Shown: positions 16,332-26,700 of the stretch, piece after piece
How the letters are laid out: each line of letters opens with the position of its first letter
Numbering within the stretch: the stretch's first letter is position 1
NCBI RefSeq assembly: GCF_000332235.1
Contig: NZ_CM001775.1
Location: forward strand, 2,572,230-2,636,229
Direction of reading: 5' to 3'
Length of the DNA: 64,000 nucleotides
Source: Geminocystis herdmanii PCC 6308
GTDB taxonomy: Bacteria; Cyanobacteriota; Cyanobacteriia; Cyanobacteriales; Cyanobacteriaceae
Notes under the pieces: model-generated
Seen by the model: only the letters and a program-made list of their open reading frames with translations
What the model was told of the DNA's origin: nothing
The model's database searches: none
Program-made: the position numbers and the translations under genes

Positions 16332-18308
16332 ATGATTATTTTTAAACAGTTAATATTAGAAAATTTTGGACCATATAAAGGTAAAAATATTATTAATTTA
16401 GTACCTGAAAATCCTGACAATAAAAGTCCGATCGTGCTAATAGGAGGAATGAATGGTGGAGGAAAAACAACCTTAATGGATGCTATTAGATTAGCACTTT
16501 ATGGGAAACGATCTAGTAGAGAAAATATAAATTATAATGATTATTTAATTCAGTGTATAAATAACAAAATTGACTTAGGAGAAAAAACCAGAATAGAATT
16601 AACCTTTGAACATATAATTAATGATCAATGGACAGAATTAAAAATAGTACGTTATTGGGAGCAAAATGTTAGAGAAGGGAATGATAACTTAGGTATTATT
16701 GAAGGAGAATTTCCCGATATTAATTTAACCGAAAATTGGGAAGAATATATAGAGAATTTTTTACCCTTAGGTATCTCTAATTTATTTTTATTTGATGGTG
16801 AACAAGTTAAAGAATTAGCCGAACAAGATGAGCCTACCAATGATGTGAAAAAAGCTATAAAATCTTTATTAGGTTTAGAATTAGCGACTCAATTAATCAC
16901 GGATTTAGATATTTTAATCAGTCGGAAACAAAAAGATATTGATAATAACAAAGAAAAAGAAGAAAACTTAGAGAATATTCAAGGAGAATTAGCTTATTTA
17001 GAAAAAGAAAAAGATACTTTATTACAGGAATTAGCTGAAGAAGAAAAAAAAGTCAAATTAGCCACAAAAAATTATAATGAAGCCTCAAAAAATCTGAGAG
17101 AGATAGGCGGAAAAATTGCTAATGAAAAAGAAAAACTGAGGACAGAAAAAGAGTTTATAGAGCAAAAAATAGAAGATATTAATAAAAATTTAATTCATTT
17201 AGCAACTCAAGTTACTCCATTAGGATTAATTTCTGATTTATTAACAGATTTAACCTTACAAATAGAGAAAGAATCTAAGTTAATTCAAATCAAAAATGCC
17301 CAAGGTTTATGGCAGGAAAAGGATAAAAAGTTACTGAATTTTATGGAAACTTTAGATATTGATGAAAATAAATACAGTAAAATTGCTAGTTTTTTAAATC
17401 AAGAAACTTTATTTTTAAGTCAACAGTTAGAAGAAGAAAATATTTATTTAGATGCGGATGAAACTACTTTACCGCAATTAAATAATATCCTCCATAATTT
17501 ACTACCTTTTCAACAAAATCAAGTCAAAGAAAATATTATTAAATTAACTCAATTAGAAAAACAATTAATTTCTATTGAGCAAAAAATGTTAATTGTTAAT
17601 TCTCCTGCGGAATATAAAACATTAGAAAATGAATATAAACGGGAAGAAAAAACCTTAGTAAAAATCAAAAGTAATTGTGGAATTATCAAGCAAACTTTAA
17701 CGGCTGTGGAAAAAAAAATTAATGATGTGAGAAAAAAATTAAGTCATTATGGAGAGGATAATATAAAACATGAACAGGCTAAACATCTCGCTGAATTAAT
17801 GCCCAAAGTAAAGCAAACTTTAAGTATATTTCAACAAAAGTTAACCCTGAGAAAATTAAACAAATTAGAGTCAGAAGTTACTAACTGTTTTCGTTATTTA
17901 CTTCATAAGTCAAATTTTGTGGGAAAAGTGGTTATTTCTACAGAAAGTTTTGCTTTAAGTATCTATGATAATAATGGTTTATTATTACCTAAAAATCGTT
18001 TATCAGCAGGAGAAAAACAACTTTTAGCTATTGCTTTATTATGGGGTTTAGCAAGGGTTTCTGAGAAAAACTTACCTGTAGCGATCGATACTCCTTTAGG
18101 ACGTTTAGATTCATCCCATCGTTATAATTTGATCGATCGATATTTTCCCACAGCATCGCACCAAGTGATATTACTTTCTACGGATACAGAAATAGGAGAA
18201 ATGGAGGTAAATTTTTTACGAGAAAAAGAAGCGATCGCACTGGAATATTTATTAGATTATAATAGTAAAATGAATCAAACTACCATTAAATCGGGCTATT
18301 TTTGGTAA
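16332..18308 (+). CDS. dndD: DndD-like SMC/Rad50-type ATPase
   Basis: A 658-residue protein of typical DndD length. N-terminal NFGPYKGKN and Walker A GGMNGGGKTTLMDA (about 37-50), Q-loop/DGEQVKELAE at about 155-165, two long coiled-coil arms (about 190-300 and 420-520), and a C-terminal ABC signature LSAGEKQLLAIALLWGLA with Walker B VAIDTPLGRLDSSHR, then QVILLSTDTEI. The signature and Walker B context are those of DndD of the DNA phosphorothioation system. No dndB, dndC or dndE is adjacent. The gene stands alone, 230 bp after the small hypothetical gene. Confidence 0.8.
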   Translation: MIIFKQLILENFGPYKGKNIINLVPENPDNKSPIVLIGGMNGGGKTTLMDAIRLALYGKRSSRENINYNDYLIQCINNKIDLGEKTRIELTFEHIINDQWTELKIVRYWEQNVREGNDNLGIIEGEFPDINLTENWEEYIENFLPLGISNLFLFDGEQVKELAEQDEPTNDVKKAIKSLLGLELATQLITDLDILISRKQKDIDNNKEKEENLENIQGELAYLEKEKDTLLQELAEEEKKVKLATKNYNEASKNLREIGGKIANEKEKLRTEKEFIEQKIEDINKNLIHLATQVTPLGLISDLLTDLTLQIEKESKLIQIKNAQGLWQEKDKKLLNFMETLDIDENKYSKIASFLNQETLFLSQQLEEENIYLDADETTLPQLNNILHNLLPFQQNQVKENIIKLTQLEKQLISIEQKMLIVNSPAEYKTLENEYKREEKTLVKIKSNCGIIKQTLTAVEKKINDVRKKLSHYGEDNIKHEQAKHLAELMPKVKQTLSIFQQKLTLRKLNKLESEVTNCFRYLLHKSNFVGKVVISTESFALSIYDNNGLLLPKNRLSAGEKQLLAIALLWGLARVSEKNLPVAIDTPLGRLDSSHRYNLIDRYFPTASHQVILLSTDTEIGEMEVNFLREKEAIALEYLLDYNSKMNQTTIKSGYFW

Positions 18309-18501
18309 GAAACAATCAATTTTTGTTCAACTTTTTTACCTTATCTTTACCTGATACCTAACACCCTAATCGATAAACACTTTTTCAACAACCCCTAATT
18401 AATTCCTGATTCTTAAAGACATTTTGGGGTAAACTAGAAGAAGATACCTAAACTTTACAGAGATTTTATAATTGTCTCAAGAATTTACTTAAGTGTCAAT
18501 A

Positions 18502-18939
18502 ATGACTCAACCTCCAGCTCAACCTCATAAAGCTCATATACTGATAGTCGAAGATGATAAAGGCAGACGTGAAATTCTCCTAAGAAAGAGTAAGTACTCC
18601 CTAGGTCGATCGCAACAGTCTGACATTCGTATTCATTCTCCTTTTGTTTCTCGTCACCATGCCACTATGATCAGACAATTTGATGATCAAGGTTATACTT
18701 ACTATGAAATTTTAGACGGAGATGGTCATAATAATGTTAGTGCCAACGGTATTTTAGTTAACGGCAGAAAAGTTAATAATCAGCAATTGAAAAATGGTGA
18801 TAAGGTGGTTTTTGGACCGCAAATTTCAATCATATATCAACATTGTCAACGGGATATTTTCCCCTCTTTACCCCCTGATGATCCTTTTGACATTACCCTC
18901 ATCGATCCTGCTATGATGCTTACAGACTGGGAAGATTGA
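18502..18939 (+). CDS. FHA-domain protein
   Basis: A 145-residue protein with one forkhead-associated domain (about 30-110): YSLGRSQQSDIRIHSPFVSRHHATM holds the conserved GR, S and SRHH residues, and GILVNGRKV the Asn-Gly. FHA domains bind phosphothreonine peptides. The C-terminus is acidic and unstructured. ATG 18502 was chosen; a GTG at 18493 would add three residues. Partner kinase not identifiable here. Confidence 0.85.
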   Translation: MTQPPAQPHKAHILIVEDDKGRREILLRKSKYSLGRSQQSDIRIHSPFVSRHHATMIRQFDDQGYTYYEILDGDGHNNVSANGILVNGRKVNNQQLKNGDKVVFGPQISIIYQHCQRDIFPSLPPDDPFDITLIDPAMMLTDWED

Positions 18940-19020
18940 CAATTTTTGAGGGATTTTGAGATTTTGGGTTGACAATTTTTTGAAGATTTGTTATCATTGA
19001 ATATGTGAGTTAATTCAAAT

Positions 19021-19094
19021 GGGATTGTAGCTCAGCTGGTTAGAGCGTCCGCCTGTCACGCGGAAGGTCGCGGGTTCGAGTCCCGTCAGTCCCG
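19021..19094 (+). tRNA. tRNA-Asp (GTC)
   Basis: Complete 74-nt cloverleaf: acceptor GGGATTG/CAGTCCC with discriminator G, D-arm GCTCAGCTGGTTAGAGC, anticodon arm TCCGCCTGTCACGCGGA with anticodon GTC, T-arm CGCGGGTTCGAGTCCCG. CCA is not encoded. It lies between the FHA gene and the convergent export gene. Confidence 0.97.
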
Positions 19095-19105
19095 TATAAT
19101 CTATC

Positions 19106-20494
19106 TTATTGAAAGATACTAAATATATTAAGGAAAGGAATCATCCGCCCAACAGGTGCTAGTATTGATCCTACGGTGTCATTAAATTCTGCTACACCAT
19201 TACGCCCTATCATAATTACGTCGTTGTTTTTCAAAATAGGGTTAGTTTCTTCGTTAACTTGCGCAGATAGATTGACGGTTATATCTCTTTTTGTTACTGT
19301 GCCGTTAGGGTTAATTCTGACTAATTGAATGACTCGATCGTTCGCTCGTCTTTCATCAAATCCTCCTGAAGCTAAAATGGCATTATTTAAGGAAGTGTTA
19401 GGGGGGATTTTCAATGCTCCCGGATTTTTTACTGATCCTACCACATTAACGCTAATTTCATGGGGGGAAAAGTTTGCGGAGGCGATAGTTTTTGCTTCGG
19501 AAGCTGATAAGTCTTCGGCTTTAGGTACAATAATGGTATCTCCATTTTGTAAAACAATATCTTTTCCTATATCTCCTGTTTCTAACATTGCCAATAGGTT
19601 AACTTTGATGTTGAGTTCTTCACCGTCTCTGGTGATACGATTTACGGTTATATCCCGAATGTCTGCCATGTCTCGAATACCTCCGCTTTCTTGCAGTGCG
19701 ATCGTAAGTCGAGGAGGTGCTTTATCGATGGGGATAGTATAAGCCCCGGGACGATTCACTTCTCCTACAATAGTAACATTAGGTGCTTGTTCGTATTTAA
19801 TGCCAAAGTTAGCATCGGCTAATTGACGATATTCCCTAGCATTGATTTCCTCTTGTTTGGGAATGATGATAACATCGCCGTCTTGTAAATCAACGTCTTG
19901 TTTTAAATCTCCTTGTTGCAAAAGTTGCCAGAAGTTAAGGGTATAAATCCTTTCTCCGTCGGTTTCTTGTCGTCTCAGTTGAATTTGTCTGACGTTAGCA
20001 GATACGGTTAAACCTCCTGCTTTTTCTAATAAGTCAGTCACTTTGGGATTTTTTCTTTCTTCCATCCTCAAGGTATATTTGCCGGGGGTGTTTACTTCTC
20101 CAGCGATGGCTAATCGTAGCGGTCTTTGTCCTAAAAGAGTAACTGTCACCACAGGACGTTTAATGTATTTAGAATACTCTCTAGTTAACAGTTGATGGAC
20201 TTCTTGGATTGTTTTATTGGTGATGGTAAATGTACCAATAAGAGGTAAAGAAATTGTACCATCATTTAAAACTTTTACTTCTCCACCTTGATCTGCTAAA
20301 CCATAAACACTAATGTTGATTATGTCACCTGCCCCTAATGTATAGGGTTTTGTTTCTGGTAAAATACTTGAGGAATTTGTGGAATATAAGGGTTTGTTGT
20401 CGGATAGGTGGAGAATTTGGGCATAAGTGTGGTTAGTACAAAATAATAGTAAGGGAATGTTAAGGGAAAGAGTTAATATAATTTTTTTGCTCAT
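19106..20494 (-). CDS. polysaccharide export protein with SLBB domains (Wza-like)
   Basis: A 462-residue exported protein. Signal peptide at about 1-26 (ending TYAQ), Poly_export domain at about 48-135 (YTLGAGDIINISVYG), then three SLBB domains starting near 137 (LRLAIAGEVNTPGKYTL), 242 (NVTIVGEVNRPGAYTI) and 352 (SVNVVGSVKNPGALKI), and a short hydrophobic C-terminus. Such proteins form the outer-membrane/periplasmic part of a capsule or exopolysaccharide export channel. No co-polymerase or glycosyltransferase cluster adjoins. Confidence 0.9.
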   Translation of the reverse strand: MSKKIILTLSLNIPLLLFCTNHTYAQILHLSDNKPLYSTNSSSILPETKPYTLGAGDIINISVYGLADQGGEVKVLNDGTISLPLIGTFTITNKTIQEVHQLLTREYSKYIKRPVVTVTLLGQRPLRLAIAGEVNTPGKYTLRMEERKNPKVTDLLEKAGGLTVSANVRQIQLRRQETDGERIYTLNFWQLLQQGDLKQDVDLQDGDVIIIPKQEEINAREYRQLADANFGIKYEQAPNVTIVGEVNRPGAYTIPIDKAPPRLTIALQESGGIRDMADIRDITVNRITRDGEELNIKVNLLAMLETGDIGKDIVLQNGDTIIVPKAEDLSASEAKTIASANFSPHEISVNVVGSVKNPGALKIPPNTSLNNAILASGGFDERRANDRVIQLVRINPNGTVTKRDITVNLSAQVNEETNPILKNNDVIMIGRNGVAEFNDTVGSILAPVGRMIPFLNIFSIFQ

Positions 20495-20589
20495 AATTTA
20501 AGGTGATATTAGTTGTTAATTGTTGATTGTTCTTTGATATGATAAAGTATCTATTCGATCGAAAAATAACATAAATTGTTCCCCTAGTC

Positions 20590-20823
20590 ATGGCTAATAA
20601 ACAAAAATTTCCCTACTTATTAGGTTCAAAATGGACTGCAACACAAAAAACATGGGGATGGCGACACTTTGAGGTGATTAATCGTAAAAATCAAGATAAA
20701 TGGGTGTTTGCTGAAATGAAGTCTTCCTGCGACGACAATGTTAGATTTTGGATTAATGCGAAACAATTAAAGGATAGAGATTTATGGATTCCAGGATGGA
20801 TGACTTTAGAAAGTATGGGTTGA
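20590..20823 (+). CDS. Trp-rich TIGR02450-type small protein
   Basis: A 77-residue protein with the pattern LLGSKWTATQKTWGWRHFEV, then KWVFAEMKSSCD and LWIPGWM. Eight tryptophans in 77 residues and the spacing match the TIGR02450 (DUF2389) family of cyanobacteria and marine bacteria. Function unknown. Confidence 0.8.
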   Translation: MANKQKFPYLLGSKWTATQKTWGWRHFEVINRKNQDKWVFAEMKSSCDDNVRFWINAKQLKDRDLWIPGWMTLESMG

Positions 20824-20924
20824 AAGATTAGTTTAACAGATTAAGAGGCTCGATCGAGTTAAAAAATATTGTAAAAGTCAAAAATCAAGAAAAATTATTT
20901 AGATGAATTTAGGAGAATAAAAAA

Positions 20925-21152
20925 ATGACGACTCTTGAATTAAAACAAGCAAAAAATCAACTAAATGAATTATTAGAAATTGTACTTAAAGGAGAAGAAA
21001 TTATTATTACTGAAAATAACGAACCTGTGATAAAGTTAACTCCGATAAAATTAGACAAAAAACCTCCTCGTCAACCCGGAAGTGCAGAAGGAAAAGTATG
21101 GATAGCTGATGATTTTGATGCACCCTTAACAGATTTTGAAGATTATATGTAA
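20925..21152 (+). CDS. Phd/YefM-type antitoxin
   Basis: A 75-residue protein: the N-terminal half LELKQAKNQLNELLEIVLKGEEIIITENNEPVIKLTPI is the Phd/YefM DNA-binding fold and the C-terminal half is acidic (FDAPLTDFEDYM), fitting a toxin-binding tail. It precedes a PIN-domain gene by 5 nt. AGGAG lies before the ATG. The pair would be autoregulated. Confidence 0.85.
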   Translation: MTTLELKQAKNQLNELLEIVLKGEEIIITENNEPVIKLTPIKLDKKPPRQPGSAEGKVWIADDFDAPLTDFEDYM

Positions 21153-21157
21153 TTATA

Positions 21158-21562
21158 ATGAATATCTTAATGGATACACATATTTTTCTTTGGTATGTTA
21201 CCAATAACAAGAAACTAAATGAAGCCACACAAAATATTATTAATGAAAGAGATAATTTAATTTATTTGAGTGAAGCTAGTATTTGGGAAATAGCCATAAA
21301 ATATAGTTTGAAAAAATTAACTTTTGATTTACCTTTTCGAGAGTTTATTGAAGAACAAATTAAGGTAAATGATTTTAAGATTTTAAATTTTAATTTATCT
21401 CATTTTGAACAAATAACAAAATTACCTTTTCACCATCGAGATCCTTTTGATAGGATAATTATAGCTCAATCGATAATAGAAAATTATCCTCTGATTAGTT
21501 ATGATCAAATGTTTAATTCTTATGAAGTTCAACTATTAGGTTTAGAAGAAGAAAAAATTTAA
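21158..21562 (+). CDS. PIN-domain toxin of a type II toxin-antitoxin pair
   Basis: A 134-residue PIN-domain protein: MDTHIFLWY with the first Asp, E in SEASIWEIAIK, and HRDPFDRIIIAQS with further acidic residues, the usual catalytic set of VapC-type ribonucleases. Directly downstream of the Phd-type antitoxin. Confidence 0.87.
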   Translation: MNILMDTHIFLWYVTNNKKLNEATQNIINERDNLIYLSEASIWEIAIKYSLKKLTFDLPFREFIEEQIKVNDFKILNFNLSHFEQITKLPFHHRDPFDRIIIAQSIIENYPLISYDQMFNSYEVQLLGLEEEKI

Positions 21563-21681
21563 TAAGGATTATAAGAATTTATAATTAAATTTTTTATATA
21601 GTTGTCAAGGGCATAATATAATGTCACAAAATACTATTACCTATCTTCCTCAAGACTAAATTATTCTTTATCTGATTAATT

Positions 21682-23472
21682 ATGCAAACGATCGACTGGA
21701 TTATTATTCTATTATATTTAATTATTACCATGGCTCTCGGTATTTATCTATCAGGTAAAGCATCGAAAAGTATGGAAGATTTTTTTGTATCGGGGCGTAG
21801 TTTGTCGTGGTGGTTAGCAGGTACAAGTATGGCGGCTACTACCTTTTCCATCGATACCCCTTTATATATCTGCGGTGTGGTAGCCACTAGAGGCATCGCT
21901 GGTAACTGGGAATGGTGGAGTTTCGGTATTTCTCACGTTGTCTTAATCTATATTTTTGCTAGGTTATGGCGACGATCGGAAGTTGTCACCGATGCAGAAC
22001 TAACAGAATTACGATACAGTGGCAAAATGGCAGCAATTCTCCGCGCTACGAAGGGATTTTTATTTGCTGTACCCATTAACTGTATTGGTATCGGTTACGC
22101 TATGTTAGCTATGGTGAAAGTGGTTTCTGCCTTGGAATTGTGGGAAAGTCTTGGTTTTAATGTGGGAGAAAGTGGCAAGTTATGGAGTGTCATCGCTGTT
22201 AGTATTTTTGTTTTGATATACTCTGGTTTTTCAGGATTATGGGGAGTGGTAATAACAGACTTTTTCCAATTTTTTCTCGGTTTATTTGGGGCGTTTGTGG
22301 TTGCCATCGTCGCTGTTAATCATGTCGGTGGGATTCATGAATTAATCCCAGCAGTGCAAAAAGCCACAGATATTGATGTTTTATCGGTAATTCCTCTCAC
22401 CAGAGGAGAAGGCTTGTTTAATTGGCGTTGGAGTGATGTTGCTGGTATTAGTTTAAGTACTTTTTCTGCTTATTTATTAGTGCAATGGTGGAGTTTTCGC
22501 CGTAGTGATGGAGGAGGGGAATTTATTCAAAGGTTAGTATCTGCTAAAGATGAAGCGGAAGCAGAAAAAGCGGCATGGTTTTTCAATATCCTCCATTATA
22601 TTATCCGCACTTGGCCTTGGATTTTAGTGGCTTTAGTGGCTATTGTCATTTATCCTGATTTGGACGATCGAGAATTGGGTTATCCTAAATTAATGTTAGA
22701 TTTCCTTCCTCCTGCCATGCTGGGATTAGTGGTAGCCTCCCTTATTGCCGCCTTTATGAGTACTGTTTCCACCTCTATTAACTGGGGTGCGTCTTACCTT
22801 ACCAATGACTTATATCGTCGTTTTTTTGCCCCTAATGCCACTCAAGCTCAATTAGTTTTAGTGGGTAGAATTGCCTCCGTAGTAGTAACAGTCACAGGTG
22901 CGATCGCCGCTTTTTTTGCTCAGGATGTCAGTACTGTATTTCGTCTAGTAATTGCGATTGGGACAGGCCCCGGATTAGTGTTAATATTACGATGGTATTG
23001 GTGGCGCATCAACGCAACAGCAGAATTAACCGCAATGGTAGCAGGTTTTATAATCGGTTTAACTAGCGTGATTCCTAACCTCAATCTTTTTCCTGCGGAT
23101 TTTGGTTTAAGATTAATGATTATCTCAGGTTTAACCGCTATTATCTGGATTAGTGCCATGTATTTAACTCCCCCAGAATCAGAAGAAACCTTAACCAAAT
23201 TTTATCTGAAAGTGCGCCCTGCAGGAATTGGTTGGCGAAAACAGCAGGAAGACACAGGAATCGCACCGTTACAAAACTTAAAATTAGATAGTCTCAAAGT
23301 AGTCGCTTCTATCTTTTTATTGTTTGGCTTAATGCTTTCGATCGGAGGCTTCTTACTGTTACAATCTTTTACAGGTTGGGTATCTCTGATTTTTGCAGTA
23401 GGGGGCGGTTTTTGGTTACGACACCTCAACAAACAAAAAATATTTCCTATGCCACGCCCCGGAGTAAGCTAG
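21682..23472 (+). CDS. sodium:solute symporter (SSS family)
   Basis: A 596-residue integral membrane protein with about 13-14 predicted helices. The first two and the loop GKASKSMEDFFVSGRSLSWWLAGTSMAATTFS are typical of the SSS family. Later helices include the GFSGLWGVVITDFFQF segment. Substrate cannot be told; such proteins in cyanobacteria are near the proline/pantothenate/sugar branches. No linked metabolic gene. Confidence 0.85.
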   Translation: MQTIDWIIILLYLIITMALGIYLSGKASKSMEDFFVSGRSLSWWLAGTSMAATTFSIDTPLYICGVVATRGIAGNWEWWSFGISHVVLIYIFARLWRRSEVVTDAELTELRYSGKMAAILRATKGFLFAVPINCIGIGYAMLAMVKVVSALELWESLGFNVGESGKLWSVIAVSIFVLIYSGFSGLWGVVITDFFQFFLGLFGAFVVAIVAVNHVGGIHELIPAVQKATDIDVLSVIPLTRGEGLFNWRWSDVAGISLSTFSAYLLVQWWSFRRSDGGGEFIQRLVSAKDEAEAEKAAWFFNILHYIIRTWPWILVALVAIVIYPDLDDRELGYPKLMLDFLPPAMLGLVVASLIAAFMSTVSTSINWGASYLTNDLYRRFFAPNATQAQLVLVGRIASVVVTVTGAIAAFFAQDVSTVFRLVIAIGTGPGLVLILRWYWWRINATAELTAMVAGFIIGLTSVIPNLNLFPADFGLRLMIISGLTAIIWISAMYLTPPESEETLTKFYLKVRPAGIGWRKQQEDTGIAPLQNLKLDSLKVVASIFLLFGLMLSIGGFLLLQSFTGWVSLIFAVGGGFWLRHLNKQKIFPMPRPGVS

Positions 23473-23496
23473 ATTGGGGTATTAAGGTGTTTCGAG

Positions 23497-23686
23497 ATAA
23501 AATTTTTTGTGCTGTAAAGGTGTCAGGTATTAGGTATTAGGTTAAAGAATTGACAAAAAAAATATATCTTAATTGATTTTTTTATCTTCAATTCTTTGAT
23601 CAAATTATATAATCTTCTGAAAATTACACCTGAAACCTGCAACCTGAAACCTGCCCTTATCAAACATTCTTGCATCGAACTGAGGT
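23497..23686. repeat. about 190-bp dispersed intergenic repeat, family A copy 1
   Basis: From ATAAAATTTTTTGTGCTG to TTGCATCGAACTGAGGT. The same sequence, with few changes, occurs at 62894-63088 in the same orientation and at 57389-57620 reversed. All contain GGTGTCAGGTATTAGG-type short repeats, AATTGATTTTTTTATC, TATATAATCTTCTGAAAAT and an ACCTG(A/C)AACCTG run. Confidence 0.85.
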
Positions 23687-23779
23687 ATTCTTACAACTTC
23701 TTAGGGTGATTTTTTATTTTAGAGTACGATCGAGCTTACTTTAGTATATAATATGTTGTAATGAATTTATCTTAAAACA

Positions 23780-26700
23780 ATGTTAAGCAATTTACGGCAA
23801 TCTCTCAATAAAGGATATTTAAAATTACCATCTTTACGAGCAGATGTGGAGCAATTTCAAGATAACTTACATTATTTATTAAACATCACAAATCATCAAA
23901 TTAATGAGTCTGAGGAATTTCATAAAAATAATTTAATTAACTTTCTTAATCATAGTTTTTATCGCCCTAATCATTATATTAATACTAAGGAAAAAGATGA
24001 TTTAGTTATCTATAATGGTAAGGATATTAACAGCAAAGTTGGCATTATTGTTGAGGTAAAAAAGCCTACTAATAAAACAGAAATGCTCAATTTTGAACAG
24101 TTTAATAGTAAATCACTACAACAATTATTATTTTACTATCTCCAAGAAAGAATTACTCATCAAAATTTTGAGTTAAAACATTTAATTGTTACTAATATTT
24201 ATGAATGGTTTATTTTTCCTTCGGAATTATTTGAAAAGTTTTTTTATCAAGATAAATCCTTAATTAAACAGTTTAATGATTTTAATGAAAATCGTTTAAC
24301 TTCTAAAAATACTGATTTTTTCTATAAAGAAATTGCTCAAGTTTATCTAGGAAAAGTTGAGACATATTTAAAAGAAAATACCGTTTATCTTAATTTAAAA
24401 GAGTTTCAAAATGTAGATTTAAAATCTTTAAATATTCTCTATAAATTTTTATCTCCTTATCACTTATTAAAGTTACCTTTTTCCAATGATAGTAATAGTT
24501 TAGATGAAGATTTTTATAGTGAATTATTACATATAATTGGTTTAACAGAAATCAAAGAAGGGAGTAAAAAATTAATCCGTAGATTACCTATTAATCAGCG
24601 TTTTGAAGGTTCACTTTTAGAAAATACTATTAATCAATTACAGACTTATAATAAGTTAGATAATCTTGATAATATCAATATTTTTGGAGAGACACAAGAA
24701 AAACAATTATTTAATATTGCTTTAGAATTAGTTATTACATGGATTAACCGTATTTTATTCTTAAAACTGTTGGAAGCTCAATTAATTACTTATAATCGTC
24801 ATAGTTTAAATAATCAAGTTAATGACACTTCTGAATATGCTTTTTTAAATAACAAAACTATTAAAGATTTTCATGATTTAGATACCCTCTTTTTTCAGGT
24901 TTTAGCTAAACAAATATTCGATCGAACTCCGAACATACAAGAAAAATTTTACCATATTCCCTATCTTAATAGTTCCTTATTTGAATTAACTTCCTTAGAA
25001 CAAAAAATAGGTGCGATCGCACTTCTGCATCATAATAAAAATATTAGTTATTTTGGCAATACCATCTTAAAAAATAGTCAAGGAAAAAAAGAAACAGGAG
25101 ACATTAACACCCTCGAATATTTATTAAATTTTCTCACAGCCTATGATTTTGGTAGCGAAGGAGAAGGGGAAATTAAAGAAGATAATAAAAGACTAATTAA
25201 CGCCTCCGTATTAGGATTAATTTTTGAGAAAATTAACGGTTATCAAGACGGCTCATTTTTTACTCCCGGATTTATTACAATGTATATGTGTCGGGAAACA
25301 ATCCGCCGTGCAATTATCCATAAATTTAATCAAATTAAACAGTGGAATTGTCTAACTATCAACGATTTATACAATAAAATTCAAGACACAAAAGAAGCCA
25401 ATCATATCATTAATAATATCAAAATATGCGATCCGGCTGTCGGTTCAGGACATTTTTTAGTCTCCGCCTTAAACGAGATTATCTCCATTAAAAGTGAGTT
25501 AGAAATATTAGAAGATAAACAAGGAAAACGCCTTAAAAATTATCATATTATCGTAGAAAATGACGAGTTAATTATTACCGATGAAAATAATCAATTATTT
25601 ACTTATAATCCCCTTAATCAAGAAAGCCAACGCATTCAAGAAACTCTTTTTTCTGAAAAACAAACCATCATCGAAAATTGTCTTTTTGGGGTGGATATTA
25701 ACACTAATTCAGTCAAAATTTGTCGTCTTCGATTATGGATTGAGTTATTAAAAAATTCCTATTATACCTCACCTCCCCAACCCTTCTCTCCTAAAAGCAA
25801 GGGGGGAGAAAAAAATAATAAGTTATCTCATCAATTCCCTTCTCCAGATGGGAGAGGGGTTAGGGGTGAGGGCAAAACTTTACAAACTTTACCTAACATT
25901 GATATTAATATTAAATGTGGTAATTCTTTAATCAGTCGCTTTGATATTAATGATAGTTTTTCCTCCGCCAAAATAAAGCGTCAAATCGAGGAATATAAAG
26001 AAGCCGTTAAAAATTATTATCGCCCTGAAAATCGTCAAGAAAAACAAAAAATTATTCAATTAATTGAGTTAATTAAAAATAATCTTAGTAATGAAATTAC
26101 AGGTAACGATGAAAGTTCTAAAAAATTGCGACAATTACAAGGAGAATTAAATAATTTAGTTAATCAACAATCTTTATTTGAAGAAACAGTTAAGGAAAAA
26201 AAAGTCAAAGAGAAGAAGATTAAGCAGTTAGAAAAACAAATTAATCAATATCAATTAGAAATTGAAGATAAAAAACATAATCGCATTTATCATAATGCCT
26301 TTGAATGGCGTTTTGAGTTTCCCGAAGTGTTAGATAATGAGGGCAATTTTATCGGTTTTGATGTTATTATTGGCAATCCTCCCTATATTCGCCAAGAAGA
26401 ATTTTCTCCCCTTAAACCATTACTAAAACAACGGTATAAAATCTATAATTCTATAGCTGATTTATTAACTTATTTTGTAGAATTAGGTTATAATCTCTTA
26501 CATTATGATGGTATTTTTCAATTCATTATTTCTAATAAATTTACTAGGGCAAATTATGGGCAAGAAATGCGCTCTTTTTTATTAGAAAATACTACCCTAA
26601 CTCACTTTATCGACTTTAGCGGTTTAGCGGTGTTTGATGAGGCAACCGTAGATTCTGCTATTCTTGGTTATGTAAAAAATAAGGTTGCTTCTGCTGGTTT

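Noticed and set aside
21007-21228. Minus-strand frame across the antitoxin
   Set aside because: Antisense to a well-supported toxin-antitoxin pair.
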